Assembly (NCBI GenBank): GCA_910587035.1 | Contig: CAJUMQ010000020.1 | Location: forward strand, 1 to 48,110 | Length of the DNA stretch: 48,110 nt | DNA from: an uncultured Desulfovibrio sp. | Lineage (GTDB): Bacteria > Desulfobacterota > Desulfovibrionia > Desulfovibrionales > Desulfovibrionaceae | Direction: 5' to 3' | In this document: positions 1-9,541 of the stretch, in pieces | Position numbering within the stretch: position 1 is the first letter of the stretch | Layout of the letters: the number at the start of each line of letters is the position of its first letter | Notes under the pieces: model-generated | Told to the model about the DNA's origin: nothing | What the model saw: the letters and a program-made list of their open reading frames with translations, nothing else | The model's database searches: none | Position numbers and translations under genes: made by a program

Positions 1-88
1 CCTTGCGCGAGATGACAAACTATACATCCAGCACCACTTTGTCAACAAAATTTTTATTTTTTTCAAATTTTTTACGCAAACAGCCATT

Positions 89-1402
89 TTACAGGATATA
101 TCTGCTTAAATCCTGGTCCTTGCGGATATCCTGGAGGTGCTCGTTGACGTACTGCCGGTCTATCACCACCCTCTCTCCGGATTTTTCTGGCGCCTCAAAA
201 GATATATCGGCCAGGATCTTTTCCATTATCGTATAAAGGCGTCTGGCGCCGATATTTTCCGTGCTGCCGTTTATATCTTCCGCAAAGGCGGCAATCTCTT
301 CCAGGCCATCCCTGGGAAAATCCAGGGTTATCTGCTCTGTGCCCAGGAGAGCCGCATACTGTTTGGTCAGGGCATTGTCTGGCTCCGTCAATATGCGCAG
401 AAATTCCTCCTTGCCCAGGGCCTGCAATTCAACCCTCAGGGGGAAGCGCCCCTGCAATTCCGGTATCATGTCCGATGGCTTGCTGAAATGGAAGGCGCCG
501 GCAGCGATGAACAGAATGTGATCTGTTTTGACCATGCCATATTTTGTATTAACGGTGCTGCCCTCCACAATCGGGAGCAGATCCCGCTGCACGCCCTCCC
601 GGGAAATATCCGAGCTGCGGCTCTGCGAGGTGGTGGCTATCTTGTCTATTTCATCAATAAAAACAATGCCACTCTGTTCAACGCACTCCCTGGCCTTTTC
701 CACAAGGGCATCCTGATCCACCAGCTTGCCGGATTCCTCCTGCACAAGGATATTGAACGCATCGCGTATCTTCATCTTGCGCCGGGACTTTTTGGGAGGA
801 AAAGCCTTGCTGAACATGTCGCGCACCTGCCCCCCCATCTGCTCCATGCCCGGAATGGCGAACACATCTATTGTTTTGCCCTGCTGCTCGGTGACCTCGA
901 TATCCACCTCGCGTTTGTCTAGAAAACCCAGGCGAAACTGCTGCCTGAGCTTTTCCCGGGTGGACGAGTGCTCGCTGGTGTGCAGGGAAGGGGGGAGGAT
1001 GAGATCCATAAGACGGGATTCAGCGGCGGCCTCCGCCGCATTTCTAACCCTTGCATTTTCCTGCTCGCGCACCAGATTTATGGCTATTTCCATAAGGTCA
1101 CGCACGATGGACTCAACATCGCGGCCCACATAGCCCACTTCCGTAAATTTGGTCGCCTCAACCTTTATAAATGGCGCGCCGGTGAGTTTGGCCATACGGC
1201 GCGCAATTTCCGTTTTGCCAACACCTGTTGGGCCAATCATTATGATATTTTTGGGCGCGATCTCATCCCTGAGTTCCGGCTCCAGATTTTGTCTGCGCCA
1301 ACGGTTGCGCACTGCTATGGCAACCATTTTTTTTGCCTGTTCCTGACCTATGATATATTTATCCAGTTCGGCGACTATTTCTCTTGGAGTCAGATCGCTC
1401 AT
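89..1402 (-). CDS. hslU: ATP-dependent protease ATPase subunit HslU
   Basis: AAA+ unfoldase of the cytoplasmic HslUV (ClpYQ) protease, which feeds unfolded substrates to the HslV peptidase ring. The 437-residue protein has Walker A GPTGVGKT near residues 57-64, the pore-loop GYVG at about 90-93, Walker B with IDEID near 249-253, and the family C-terminal ending DLSRYIL, which docks into HslV. The start chosen is the ATG at 1402, preceded by AAGGATGTGA; a longer frame to 1456 lacks a ribosome site and adds residues not typical of HslU. The upstream neighbour is not hslV, although hslV often precedes hslU. The gene stops 88 bases from the window edge, so a partner on the left cannot be excluded. 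Identity is very secure. Confidence 0.97.
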   Translation of the reverse strand: MSDLTPREIVAELDKYIIGQEQAKKMVAIAVRNRWRRQNLEPELRDEIAPKNIIMIGPTGVGKTEIARRMAKLTGAPFIKVEATKFTEVGYVGRDVESIVRDLMEIAINLVREQENARVRNAAEAAAESRLMDLILPPSLHTSEHSSTREKLRQQFRLGFLDKREVDIEVTEQQGKTIDVFAIPGMEQMGGQVRDMFSKAFPPKKSRRKMKIRDAFNILVQEESGKLVDQDALVEKARECVEQSGIVFIDEIDKIATTSQSRSSDISREGVQRDLLPIVEGSTVNTKYGMVKTDHILFIAAGAFHFSKPSDMIPELQGRFPLRVELQALGKEEFLRILTEPDNALTKQYAALLGTEQITLDFPRDGLEEIAAFAEDINGSTENIGARRLYTIMEKILADISFEAPEKSGERVVIDRQYVNEHLQDIRKDQDLSRYIL

Positions 1403-1572
1403 TTCACATCCTTTGCAAGCATTGGGGAATACGTGGAAAGACCGGATCGGGGGCATTCCACCCCGGCTTTATCTTGCCTATGATAAGGCATATTAATTAT
1501 CTGACAAGTCTCTGCCCAGGCTGCCAGAGGCATATCGGCATACACAACCTTTTAGGGCGCAAGAAACACAGT

Positions 1573-1848
1573 ATGACTTACATCACATTGGCCGCGCTTG
1601 GGACGGGCACCTATCATGGCACAATCTATCATCTGCCGGCCGCGCCCATGCCCTGGCTTTTTCCAGTCCTGGCCATATGCGGTCTGGCGCTCCAGGTAGT
1701 GGCCATATACCGGGGCAAAGTAGAAATCCTTGCCCTGGGGCTGCTCATTACACTTGTGGCGGCCCTGGCTGAAAAAGACATTTGCCTGTTTACGGGAGAC
1801 ATAGTCGCCGCGGCATGTATCTGGCTTCTGCGCAAAAACAGGCTCTGA
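1573..1848 (+). CDS. small hydrophobic membrane protein, unknown
   Basis: A 91-residue protein with about three hydrophobic segments (roughly residues 28-47, 52-68 and 74-87) and a basic tail LLRKNRL, which suggests an inner-membrane protein. I recognise no family. It fills the 449-base gap between hslU and gatB, is transcribed against both, and ends three bases before the gatB stop (convergent). The ribosome site is weak (AGGG about 14 bases upstream), and an in-frame ATG at 1480 would add 31 non-hydrophobic residues. The coherent membrane pattern argues for a real gene; the lack of a good start argues against it. If it is not real, the gap holds no other gene I can see. Confidence 0.45.
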   Translation: MTYITLAALGTGTYHGTIYHLPAAPMPWLFPVLAICGLALQVVAIYRGKVEILALGLLITLVAALAEKDICLFTGDIVAAACIWLLRKNRL

Positions 1849-1851
1849 AAC

Positions 1852-3291
1852 TCACTTCTGGCCAAGTTTCTCCGCGAGCAGCCTGTTTACAAGAGCAGGA
1901 TTGGCCTTGCCTTTGGTCTGGCGCATCACCTGGCCCACAAAAAATCCCATCAGCTTTGTCTTGCCGTTTCTATAGGCCTCGACTTCGGCCGGATTAGCAG
2001 CGATTGTATCATCCACAGCCTTTTCCAGCAGGGAAACATCCGAGATCTGCGCAAGGCCCTTTTCCTTCACATATTGGGAGGGCATAATGCCGGTGGCGAA
2101 GATTTCCGGAAAAATGTCTCCGGCGATTTTTTCGCTGATGACCCCAGATACAGTCATATTGGCAAGCTCGGCAAGCACAGCCGGAACGATTTGCCATTTT
2201 TGCGGATTGAGTGGCAGGCCCCTTGCGTTGCATTCGCGGGAAACCGGGCCAAGAATCAAGGCGGCGACCTTTTTGGGTGTAGCCGCTTTGGCGGCCTCCT
2301 CAAAAAAATCTGCAAGGGCGCGATTTTGCACAAGTATGTCTGCCTCGGCCATTGCCAGCCCCGCCATTTCCATAAAACGGTTCCTGCGCGCTGACGGGAG
2401 TTCCGGGATGGATTCGCGCCACTTTTCCAGGTCGGCGGCAGATATTTCCACAGGCAGGATATCCGGATCGGGGAAATAGCGATAATCCTCGGCCTCTTCC
2501 TTGCTGCGCATGGGGGCGGTTACATTTTTCGCTGCATCATACAGGCGTGTTTCCTGAACCACATGCTTGCCGGCATTGAGCACATCCTCCTGCCTGGCGA
2601 TTTCATATTCAATGGCGCGCTGGACATGACGGAATGAGTTGAGATTCTTCAGTTCCGTGCGTGTGCCCAGAGCTGTGGCACCCACAGGGCGGATGGAGAC
2701 ATTGGCATCACAGCGGAAGCTGCCTTCTTCCATGTTGCCATCGCTTATGCCAAGGTAGGTGACTATGGCATGCAGCTCTTTTAGATACTGCACAGCCTCA
2801 GCCGCGGAGCGCATGTCTGGCTCGGACACTATTTCAACGAGGGGCACGCCGGCGCGATTCAAATCCACAAAACTTGCGTTTTCATGCTGCGAGTGGATGT
2901 TTTTGCCTGCGTCATTTTCCATGTGAATGCGGGTGATGCCAATGCGTCTTGGGGTGCCATCCATGTCCAGATCAATATGGCCATGTTCGCAAATGGGCAG
3001 ATCAAATTGTGAAATCTGGTAGCCGCTGGGCAGGTCGGGGTAAAAATAATTTTTGCGCGCAAAAACGGAGCGCCTGTTAATCTCGCAGTTAGTGGCGATG
3101 CCTGTAAGCGCCGCAAGGTGAATTGCCTCCCGGTTTGGCGCAGGGAGGGCTCCTGGCATACCAGAACAGATCTCACAGACATTGCTGTTGGGCTCATCGC
3201 CAAAATTGGTGGAGCAGGAGCAGAACAGTTTTGATTTTGTGGCAAGGTGAACATGCACCTCAAGGCCTATGACCGCTTCATATGCAGGCAT
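1852..3291 (-). CDS. gatB: Asp-tRNA(Asn)/Glu-tRNA(Gln) amidotransferase subunit B
   Basis: Subunit of the GatCAB amidotransferase, which phosphorylates and amidates misacylated Glu-tRNA(Gln) or Asp-tRNA(Asn) in the cytoplasm. The 479-residue length is normal. The N-terminus YEAVIGLEVHVHL, the cysteine cluster CSCS...CEIC at about residues 24-42 (zinc site in this family) and the helical tail ending in VNRLLAEKL are all diagnostic. The start at 3291 has AAGGAA eight bases upstream. nadK lies 115 bases upstream on the same strand, so the two may be co-transcribed. gatA and gatC are not in the window. A tRNA-Gln/tRNA-Glu pair occurs at 41 kb but is not linked. Confidence 0.97.
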   Translation of the reverse strand: MPAYEAVIGLEVHVHLATKSKLFCSCSTNFGDEPNSNVCEICSGMPGALPAPNREAIHLAALTGIATNCEINRRSVFARKNYFYPDLPSGYQISQFDLPICEHGHIDLDMDGTPRRIGITRIHMENDAGKNIHSQHENASFVDLNRAGVPLVEIVSEPDMRSAAEAVQYLKELHAIVTYLGISDGNMEEGSFRCDANVSIRPVGATALGTRTELKNLNSFRHVQRAIEYEIARQEDVLNAGKHVVQETRLYDAAKNVTAPMRSKEEAEDYRYFPDPDILPVEISAADLEKWRESIPELPSARRNRFMEMAGLAMAEADILVQNRALADFFEEAAKAATPKKVAALILGPVSRECNARGLPLNPQKWQIVPAVLAELANMTVSGVISEKIAGDIFPEIFATGIMPSQYVKEKGLAQISDVSLLEKAVDDTIAANPAEVEAYRNGKTKLMGFFVGQVMRQTKGKANPALVNRLLAEKLGQK

Positions 3292-3406
3292 TGCGGGATT
3301 CCTTTACTGAGGGCCGTGCGGCGGAATTGCGGCCGCCAGGTGGCCTGATTTCGACAAAAAGATTTTCTGGTGGAGCACAAATCCACCCCACGGTGCCATG
3401 GCTGAA

Positions 3407-4246
3407 TCACCGTGCCTGGCAGTCTTCAAGATTGAAGCCTCTGGAGCGCAATCTTTCAAAGAATTGCGCATCATCTCCAAAAAACTGCATGGCATCGGGC
3501 CAGCCGCCTATCCGGACAATATCCCCATGCCTGAGGCTGTGCCCTTCCTGACCATCAATGGTCAGCCAGGTATCGCGCAGGGAAGTCAGGCGCAGCTTTA
3601 CAAGAGTGCCCTGGGGAAAAACCAGCGGAGAGATATTGGTGACAAAGGGGCAGACCGGGGTCAGGATCATGGCATTCATGTCTGGCTTGAGCAGGGGGCC
3701 GCCTGCGGAAATGGTATAGCCGGAGCTGCCAAGTGGTGTTGAAACTATAAGCCCGTCACTGCGCAGGGTGCCCATCTCCCCATCGTCAATCTTCAGCTCA
3801 AGGGACAGCAGCCTGGCAAGTGAGCCACAACTGATGACCACATCATTTGCCGCCACGCCTCCTGCCAGCAGATGCTCATGGCGGCGGAGTTCCCAAGTCA
3901 GTGCCAGACAATTGCGGACAGGCATCTGACCGGCAAGTGCGCATTGAAGTTTTGGCATCCAGTCACCCGGATTGGCGGTTGTCAGAAAACCCACCCGGCC
4001 AAAATTTATGCCGAAAACCGGTATATTTTTTCCCGCCAGCCTGCGGGCCGCCCCAAGGATTGTGCCATCTCCACCAAGGACAATGGCGCAATCGGCGCTG
4101 GTATCGTAGTCTGTTTCCGCAGATTCCGGACCCAATGCATGAAAATGCATTTCTTCCAGCCATGCGGCCACTGTGCGGGCAAGAATCCCGGCCTCGGGGT
4201 TGGCTGTCTTATATATAACAAGAATGCGGGAAAAACTGCCGTCCAT
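3407..4246 (-). CDS. nadK: NAD kinase
   Basis: ATP-dependent NAD kinase (PpnK family), making NADP+ in the cytoplasm. Visible motifs are LGGDGTIL (the GGDG nucleotide motif), AANDVVIS (the conserved NE/ND position), and the glycine-rich LGSSGYTISAGGPL in the substrate-binding domain. From the ATG at 4246 the protein is 279 residues, a usual length, beginning a few residues before the first beta strand RILVIYK. The start is uncertain: this ATG has no clear Shine-Dalgarno. In-frame ATGs at 4312 (ACAGGAT just upstream, tight spacing) and 4369 would give longer proteins. gatB follows 115 bases downstream. Confidence 0.93.
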   Translation of the reverse strand: MDGSFSRILVIYKTANPEAGILARTVAAWLEEMHFHALGPESAETDYDTSADCAIVLGGDGTILGAARRLAGKNIPVFGINFGRVGFLTTANPGDWMPKLQCALAGQMPVRNCLALTWELRRHEHLLAGGVAANDVVISCGSLARLLSLELKIDDGEMGTLRSDGLIVSTPLGSSGYTISAGGPLLKPDMNAMILTPVCPFVTNISPLVFPQGTLVKLRLTSLRDTWLTIDGQEGHSLRHGDIVRIGGWPDAMQFFGDDAQFFERLRSRGFNLEDCQAR

Positions 4247-4618
4247 GTGTGAAAAATACGACAACCTTGGCGCAATCGCAAGGGCGGACCCACGAAGGCA
4301 GATACGGGCCATATCCTGTACGATGATTTTGGAGCTTAAGAGTGCGCAGGTCCATCCGGCGAGGCGCATTTAAATGCCCGGCTGGCGGCATGCTAAACCT
4401 GACAGCTACCTCCCCGCATGGCCTGACTGCAATAACCAGTCAATTAAATTTACAAATTTTTGCCATTTATCATGTGGATTATAGAACGTTTCTCTGCCCG
4501 GTCCTATTTTAAGCCATAAACTGTCCGGCATGGCCATAAAAAGCCTCTATGGGAAGCCGTTTTCTCACCATGCTTTTAAAACAAATTTTTACGCCGGATA
4601 TTTCAACAGGGGGCATAA
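4247..4618. other. divergent intergenic region, nadK / tctC
   Basis: This 372-base gap separates nadK (leftward) from the transporter operon (rightward) and should hold promoters for both. It is AT-rich around 4440-4500. A TATAGA box near 4482 could serve as a -10 for tctC, but no good -35 stands 16-18 bases upstream, as might be expected for an activator-dependent promoter. I see no stable hairpin or gene of its own. The left end would be coding if nadK starts at 4312 or 4369. Confidence 0.3.
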
Positions 4619-5560
4619 ATGCATAGAGCTCTGGCAATTGCCATCGCAATGTTTCTTTCCTGTTTTTCAGGCGCGCAAGCTGCCGACTGGCCGGATCATC
4701 CGGTAAAAATGTACACCATGACCGGGCCTGGCGCACAAATTGATCTGTTGACACGGGCTGTGGCGGAGGCAATGAAAAGCAATCTTGGGCAACCAGTGCT
4801 TGTCAGTAATCTGCCTGGGGGTTCGCATGGCAGTGTCATGGCTAGCGAGCTGGCTGGCTCCAAACCGGATGGCTACACGCTTGGCACTTCCGCCACTGGA
4901 GCTTTCACATATTCGCCATATACCACAAAAACCAAATACAATCCTGAAGATTTTACCTATCTAACCCTGCTGGGCCTCAATCAGAGCGGCATCATCGCGA
5001 ATCCAGACAAGCCATGGAATAACCTGAAAGACGCATTTGACTGGGCCAAAAAAGAGGGCAAGCGGCTGACCTACATGTTTCAGGGCTCCGATGATCGGGA
5101 TGCCATGAAGCGCATTGCTGCAAAAGAGGGTGTGCCCCTTTCACTCATGCCAAGCACTGGCGGCCCTTCCATTATAACAGCAGTAATGGGCGGACATGCT
5201 GATCTTGGCCATGTAGGCGCCATTCTTTTTGATTATGTGCAGGGCGGCAAGCTGAAATGCCTGGCGGCCACCACGCCAGAGCGCCTTACGCCATTGCCGG
5301 ATGTGCCCACACTCCGTGATCTGGGGTGGGATGAATCGGTGGAAATGTTTGTGGTTTTGGCCGCTCCCAAGAATTTGCCGCCGGAAGTGGAAAAAAGACT
5401 TGTTGAGGGTGTGGCCGCTCTTGAGGCAGACAAGGAATTGCAGACATTCATTACGGAAAAGCTGCGCATGGCCCCCGTCAAATATGGTCCAGAAGCAGCC
5501 AGGGAATATATAAAGAATGCTTGCGAGCGCACACAGGCTTTGATGAAATCAGATAAATAG
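4619..5560 (+). CDS. tripartite tricarboxylate transporter substrate-binding protein (TctC family)
   Basis: Periplasmic solute-binding protein of a tripartite tricarboxylate transporter (TTT). It has 313 residues with a signal peptide (hydrophobic residues 4-20, likely cleavage after AQA near residue 21). Family marks are WPDHPVKM right after the signal, the glycine-rich loop near NLPGGSHGSV, DGYTL, the GGP loop after MPST, and the closing PDVPTLRDLGWD motif. The start at 4619 has AGGGGG about five bases upstream. It heads an operon with tctB-, tctA-, aprA- and aprB-like genes. TTT binding proteins take citrate, other di- and tricarboxylates, and aromatic acids; the sequence alone does not give the substrate. 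Confidence 0.93.
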   Translation: MHRALAIAIAMFLSCFSGAQAADWPDHPVKMYTMTGPGAQIDLLTRAVAEAMKSNLGQPVLVSNLPGGSHGSVMASELAGSKPDGYTLGTSATGAFTYSPYTTKTKYNPEDFTYLTLLGLNQSGIIANPDKPWNNLKDAFDWAKKEGKRLTYMFQGSDDRDAMKRIAAKEGVPLSLMPSTGGPSIITAVMGGHADLGHVGAILFDYVQGGKLKCLAATTPERLTPLPDVPTLRDLGWDESVEMFVVLAAPKNLPPEVEKRLVEGVAALEADKELQTFITEKLRMAPVKYGPEAAREYIKNACERTQALMKSDK

Positions 5561-5574
5561 ACAGGATTGCAGAG

Positions 5575-6051
5575 ATGAATATCAAGAGGGATGCCTGGGG
5601 CTACGGATGCATGATATGCTTCAGTCTGTCGCTCCTGTTCTGGATAATTCCCACCTGGACACCCCCGTGGCCCGGCTACGGCATGCCTGCGGATCTTGTG
5701 CCCAAGGTGGCCGCCTGGTTCATCCTGCTTCTGGCAGCCCTGGGGCTTGGCCGTAACCTACTCATTTTGCACAAGGAAAGGGCATCCGCGCAAAAAGCCA
5801 CTTGCGACAAAGAAGAGAGCGCCGCCACACGACCCGGCTGGCTGCATTTACTTATCTACATTGTGCCCTGCGCCCTGTTCATGCCTGCCGTGGCACTATG
5901 TGGATTTATTCCGGCTGGCATTGTTTTTCTGCTTATAATTGAATTCTTGTGTGGCCAGCGCAAACCGGTGCCAATGATTTGTGTCTCGGTTTTGCCTGTG
6001 GCTGTAGTCTGGGCCTTGATGCGCTATGTGCTGAACGTGCCGCTGCCCTGA
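5575..6051 (+). CDS. TTT transporter small membrane subunit (TctB family)
   Basis: Small membrane subunit of the TTT transporter, 158 residues with four predicted membrane segments (about 11-26, 43-58, 94-112 and 116-150, the last long enough for two passes). The position between the binding protein and the large permease is the standard TctC-TctB-TctA order. TctB proteins diverge strongly in sequence, so the call rests on topology, size and context. It begins 14 bases after tctC, with an AGGA-type site upstream. A short basic and acidic cytoplasmic loop lies around residues 64-85. Confidence 0.88.
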   Translation: MNIKRDAWGYGCMICFSLSLLFWIIPTWTPPWPGYGMPADLVPKVAAWFILLLAALGLGRNLLILHKERASAQKATCDKEESAATRPGWLHLLIYIVPCALFMPAVALCGFIPAGIVFLLIIEFLCGQRKPVPMICVSVLPVAVVWALMRYVLNVPLP

Positions 6052-6158
6052 CAAGATGTCATGTGTTTACTGTCATAAAGACCTGACGATCGCTGGGGCC
6101 CAGCTCCCAGCCAGATGACATTATTACCGGATAGCGCGGAAGCAATGGAGTGAACTCA

Positions 6159-7661
6159 ATGCTGGAGATGATTTTTTCAGGGCTGGCCACAGCCCTGGCG
6201 CCCCTGAATGTGCTTTTTGTTCTGGTCGGAGTCATCCTTGGCATGATTGCGGGGGCCATTCCTGGAGTAAATGGCCCCATGGCGATTGCCCTGTGTGTGC
6301 CCATGTCCTATTACATGTCGCCAGTCGCCGCCATTGGCTTTCTGGTAGGATTGAACAAGGGTGCATTCTTTGGCGGCTCAATTTCTGGCATCCTTATCAA
6401 TACTCCGGGCACACCGGAATCTGCCGCCACCACCTGGGATGGCCACCCGCTGGCATTAGCCGGCAAAGGAGAAAAGGCTCTGCGCATGGCCTTGTACGCT
6501 TCCGTTACCGGTGATGCATTCTCCACAATCGTGCTCATTCTTGTGGCCGCTCCGCTGGCGGCTGTTGCCCTGTACATGGGGCCACCGGAGATTTTTGCCC
6601 TGATTTGCATGGCCATGACAATCATTGCGGGCCTGGGCACAAAATCCCTCCTGCGCGGGCTGATAGCCGCTGCCCTGGGCATTCTCATCGGCTGCATAGG
6701 CATTGAGCCCGTATCCGCGCTGCCCAGGCTTACGCTGGACATCACACAGCTGGAAAGAGGCATTACCCTCATTCCCATTGGCATTGGCATGCTCGCCTTT
6801 GCCGAGATCATCATCCAACTCCAGAACATGCCCCAGGGGGCGGACGCCGCGGCAATCAAATTTTCCAGTAAAAAGGATGACAAATATATAAGCTGGCACC
6901 AGTATCTGGGAACTCTGGGCACTTGCCTGCGCTCGGCCATAGCCGGCACAGTGGTGGGCGCCTTGCCAGGCCTTGGCGCGCCTGTGGCATCATTTTTCGC
7001 ATATGACCAGGCTGTGAAGCATTCCAAAAATCCGGAAAGCTTCGGCAAGGGCAACATCCTGGGTGTTGCGGCATCTGAATCCGCCAATAGCGCGGTGGTG
7101 GCCGCCAGCCTCATTCCACTCTTTACCCTGGGCATTCCTGGTAATGTGGCTTCCGCGCTGCTCATTGGCGCCTTTGTCATACATGGCATGATCCCAGGCC
7201 CTTTGATGTTTGAACAGAACGCCCAGTTCATCTATTCCATATACGGCAGCCTTATTCTGGCAAATATATTCCTGCTGGCGGCTGGCTCAGCCGGATTGCG
7301 GCTGTTTTGCAAGGTTGTGGATATTCCCTCGGCCATTCTCTACCCGATAATCATTTTCACATGCCTCCTGGGCTCATATATGGCTCAATATTCATCTTTT
7401 GACGTATATTTGATGCTGGTTTTCACAGTGCTGGCATGGTTTATGCGCAAATTTAATTATTCCATAATATGCCTGATTATCGGTTTTATTCTTGCTCCAA
7501 TTTGGGAGACTTCCCTGCAGCAAGTCATTATAGCATCGGAACAGAACCCCTTCATGTTTCTGCACAGGCCTGTGGCAGTTGTTCTGGTGCTTCTTTCTAT
7601 ATGGATTGTCATAAGATCGTACATTAAGGATAGAAAGATGAAGAAATTATTTAAAAATTGA
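6159..7661 (+). CDS. TTT transporter large permease subunit (TctA family)
   Basis: Large membrane subunit of the TTT transporter, 500 residues with about 11-12 membrane segments. It carries the two family signature loops: GAIPGVNGPMA near residue 32 and GALPGLGAPVASFFAYD near residue 270, related sequences from the internal duplication. LGIPGNVASALLIGAF is also characteristic. I chose the ATG at 6159, which has GGAG eight bases upstream; a GTG at 6150 would add three residues. A 107-base gap separates it from tctB. The next gene's usable start lies 84 bases downstream. This subunit forms the sodium- or proton-coupled pathway, while tctC sets specificity. Confidence 0.94.
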   Translation: MLEMIFSGLATALAPLNVLFVLVGVILGMIAGAIPGVNGPMAIALCVPMSYYMSPVAAIGFLVGLNKGAFFGGSISGILINTPGTPESAATTWDGHPLALAGKGEKALRMALYASVTGDAFSTIVLILVAAPLAAVALYMGPPEIFALICMAMTIIAGLGTKSLLRGLIAAALGILIGCIGIEPVSALPRLTLDITQLERGITLIPIGIGMLAFAEIIIQLQNMPQGADAAAIKFSSKKDDKYISWHQYLGTLGTCLRSAIAGTVVGALPGLGAPVASFFAYDQAVKHSKNPESFGKGNILGVAASESANSAVVAASLIPLFTLGIPGNVASALLIGAFVIHGMIPGPLMFEQNAQFIYSIYGSLILANIFLLAAGSAGLRLFCKVVDIPSAILYPIIIFTCLLGSYMAQYSSFDVYLMLVFTVLAWFMRKFNYSIICLIIGFILAPIWETSLQQVIIASEQNPFMFLHRPVAVVLVLLSIWIVIRSYIKDRKMKKLFKN

Positions 7662-7744
7662 CTATTCAATCCGCATATCAAAATTTAATAAGCAAACTGC
7701 GCTATGACAAGAAGCAAGTTTTTTTACCTAAGGATAAAAGCATA

Positions 7745-9520
7745 ATGGCCAATATAAATGCCAAAAGGATGAGGCAATTCAAACCAGGGTCACTCGCGGA
7801 CATTGAAACTGTGGAAGTGGATTGCGATCTGCTGGTCATAGGGGGAGGCAATGCCGGCTGCTTTGTGGCTGTGGAAACAGCAAAGCTGGATCCAGGTCTC
7901 AAGATTGTCATTATGGAAAAAGCGGAAATAATGCGTTCTGGAGCATGCTCCGCCGGCATGGACGCAATTAATACCTATATTCCGCCAGATAAAACTCCCG
8001 AGGATCTGGTACGCTGGAGCCGTGCGCAGGTTGGAGGTGGCCCCTTGCGGGAGGACCTCTCCCTCTCCAATGCCAGAGAGCTTAATGAATGTGTGGAAGA
8101 CTTGGAGAGATGGGGGTTGCCAATTCTGCGGGATGAAAATGGCAATGTGCGCTATCGTGGCAAATGGGATATTTCAATCCATGGCGAACAATTAAAGCCC
8201 ATAATGGCTGAAAAAGCCATTGAAAGTGGCGCGGATGTCTATAATCGGGTTACCGCCACCAATCTGCTTATGAGTGATGGCCGCTGCGTTGGAGCAACCG
8301 GGCTTGGCGTGCGTGACGGCAAATTCTACATTTTCAGAGCCAAAGCCACAGTGGTTGCCACTGGTGGCGCCGGCACATTGTACAAATCCTATACTGCGGA
8401 CAGCACAGACAGCGGCGCCCAGATCTGGATGTGCCCCTATTGCGTGGGCACCGGCTATGCCATTGGCCTGCGCAGCGGCGCGGAGCTGACCAGCCTGGAA
8501 CAGCGTTGGGTGGCCACGCGCACCAAGGATTTCTGCGGTCCGGTGGATACAATATCAGTTGGCTATGGAGCGCCCATAATCAATTGTAAAAATGAGAAGG
8601 TGATGGATCGCTACAAGGACCTGGGAGGGGATGCCGCGCCGCGCTATATTCGGGCCAATGCTCCCATGGAGGAATGGCTGGCAGGCCGGGGCCCCTGTTA
8701 TTGCGACACCACACACCTTACTCCAGAAAAAGTGCATGCGATGCTTGAGGACTATCTCAACGAAAGGCCATCTTTTGTCCTTTTTCTTGCCAGCCGTGGC
8801 CAGGATCCCGGCAGCGAGCCAATAGAGATTTATGGTTCCGATCCATATATTCTCGGGGGCCATACCGGGGGCGGCTTTTGGGTGGACATGCAGCGCATGA
8901 GCACAGTGCCTGGCCTCTTTGCAGCCGGAGAGGCCGCTGGGGGCAACCCCAACAAGTTCGTTGGAGGATGCTGCGCCGAGGGTAAACTGGCGGCCCGCGG
9001 CGCCCACGCCTACATGCAGACCCTGAAAGATACTCCAATGCCGGACAAATCCACCCTTGAAAAGGAAATGTCCCGGGTGTACGCCCCGCTTTTGACCGCT
9101 GGCGAGGATGGTTTGCGCCCTGTGGAAATTAAGGAAAGGCTGCAAAGGCTGATGGACGAATATGCCGGGGGCGTCACCCAGTTTTACCGCACCAATGAGG
9201 AAAGACTTGACTATGCCCTGCGCCAGATCGCCCTTCTAAAGGAGCAGGTGCAATATTTGCGCGCACAGGATTTGCATGAGCTCATGCAGGCGCTTGAAAC
9301 CATCGACAGGGTGGATGTTGCCGAAGCCGTGGTCATGCACCTCAAGGCACGCAGGGAAACACGCTGGCCAGGCTGGCAAACACGCACAGATTATCCGGAA
9401 AGGGATGATGAAAATTTTGACTGTTTTATAGAATCCCGGATGAATCCGCAAACCGGGAAAATTGAAACTTTTACCCGCCCTTATGAACAAATAATACCAG
9501 GCGACAGACAGACTGCCTGA
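7745..9520 (+). CDS. AprA-like FAD-dependent oxidoreductase, divergent APS-reductase family
   Basis: A 591-residue flavoprotein of the fumarate reductase / APS reductase alpha superfamily. It shows the FAD-binding GGGNAG near residues 33-38, the ERWGLPILRD region, GGWAGG-type loops (VATGGAG near 205-210), a conserved Arg in RWVATRTKD (Arg259), and His373 in GGHTGGGFWVD, the position of a catalytic His in AprA and fumarate reductases. Blocks such as GKWDISIHGEQ and GPVDTISVGY...NCKNE line up with canonical AprA from memory, but overall identity to Desulfovibrio AprA looks low. I placed the start at ATG 7745 (AAGGA 11 bases upstream) because the frame before it opens only at a TTG overlapping tctA. 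Context with a TTT transporter suggests a carboxylate-type substrate rather than APS; that is inference. Confidence 0.85.
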   Translation: MANINAKRMRQFKPGSLADIETVEVDCDLLVIGGGNAGCFVAVETAKLDPGLKIVIMEKAEIMRSGACSAGMDAINTYIPPDKTPEDLVRWSRAQVGGGPLREDLSLSNARELNECVEDLERWGLPILRDENGNVRYRGKWDISIHGEQLKPIMAEKAIESGADVYNRVTATNLLMSDGRCVGATGLGVRDGKFYIFRAKATVVATGGAGTLYKSYTADSTDSGAQIWMCPYCVGTGYAIGLRSGAELTSLEQRWVATRTKDFCGPVDTISVGYGAPIINCKNEKVMDRYKDLGGDAAPRYIRANAPMEEWLAGRGPCYCDTTHLTPEKVHAMLEDYLNERPSFVLFLASRGQDPGSEPIEIYGSDPYILGGHTGGGFWVDMQRMSTVPGLFAAGEAAGGNPNKFVGGCCAEGKLAARGAHAYMQTLKDTPMPDKSTLEKEMSRVYAPLLTAGEDGLRPVEIKERLQRLMDEYAGGVTQFYRTNEERLDYALRQIALLKEQVQYLRAQDLHELMQALETIDRVDVAEAVVMHLKARRETRWPGWQTRTDYPERDDENFDCFIESRMNPQTGKIETFTRPYEQIIPGDRQTA

Positions 9521-9541
9521 TTTTGGCAAGGAAGCTTTACG

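Noticed and set aside
7658..7744. Longer AprA-like protein starting at a TTG overlapping tctA
   Set aside because: TTG without a ribosome site; the extra 29 residues are not family-like, and ATG 7745 has AAGGA upstream.
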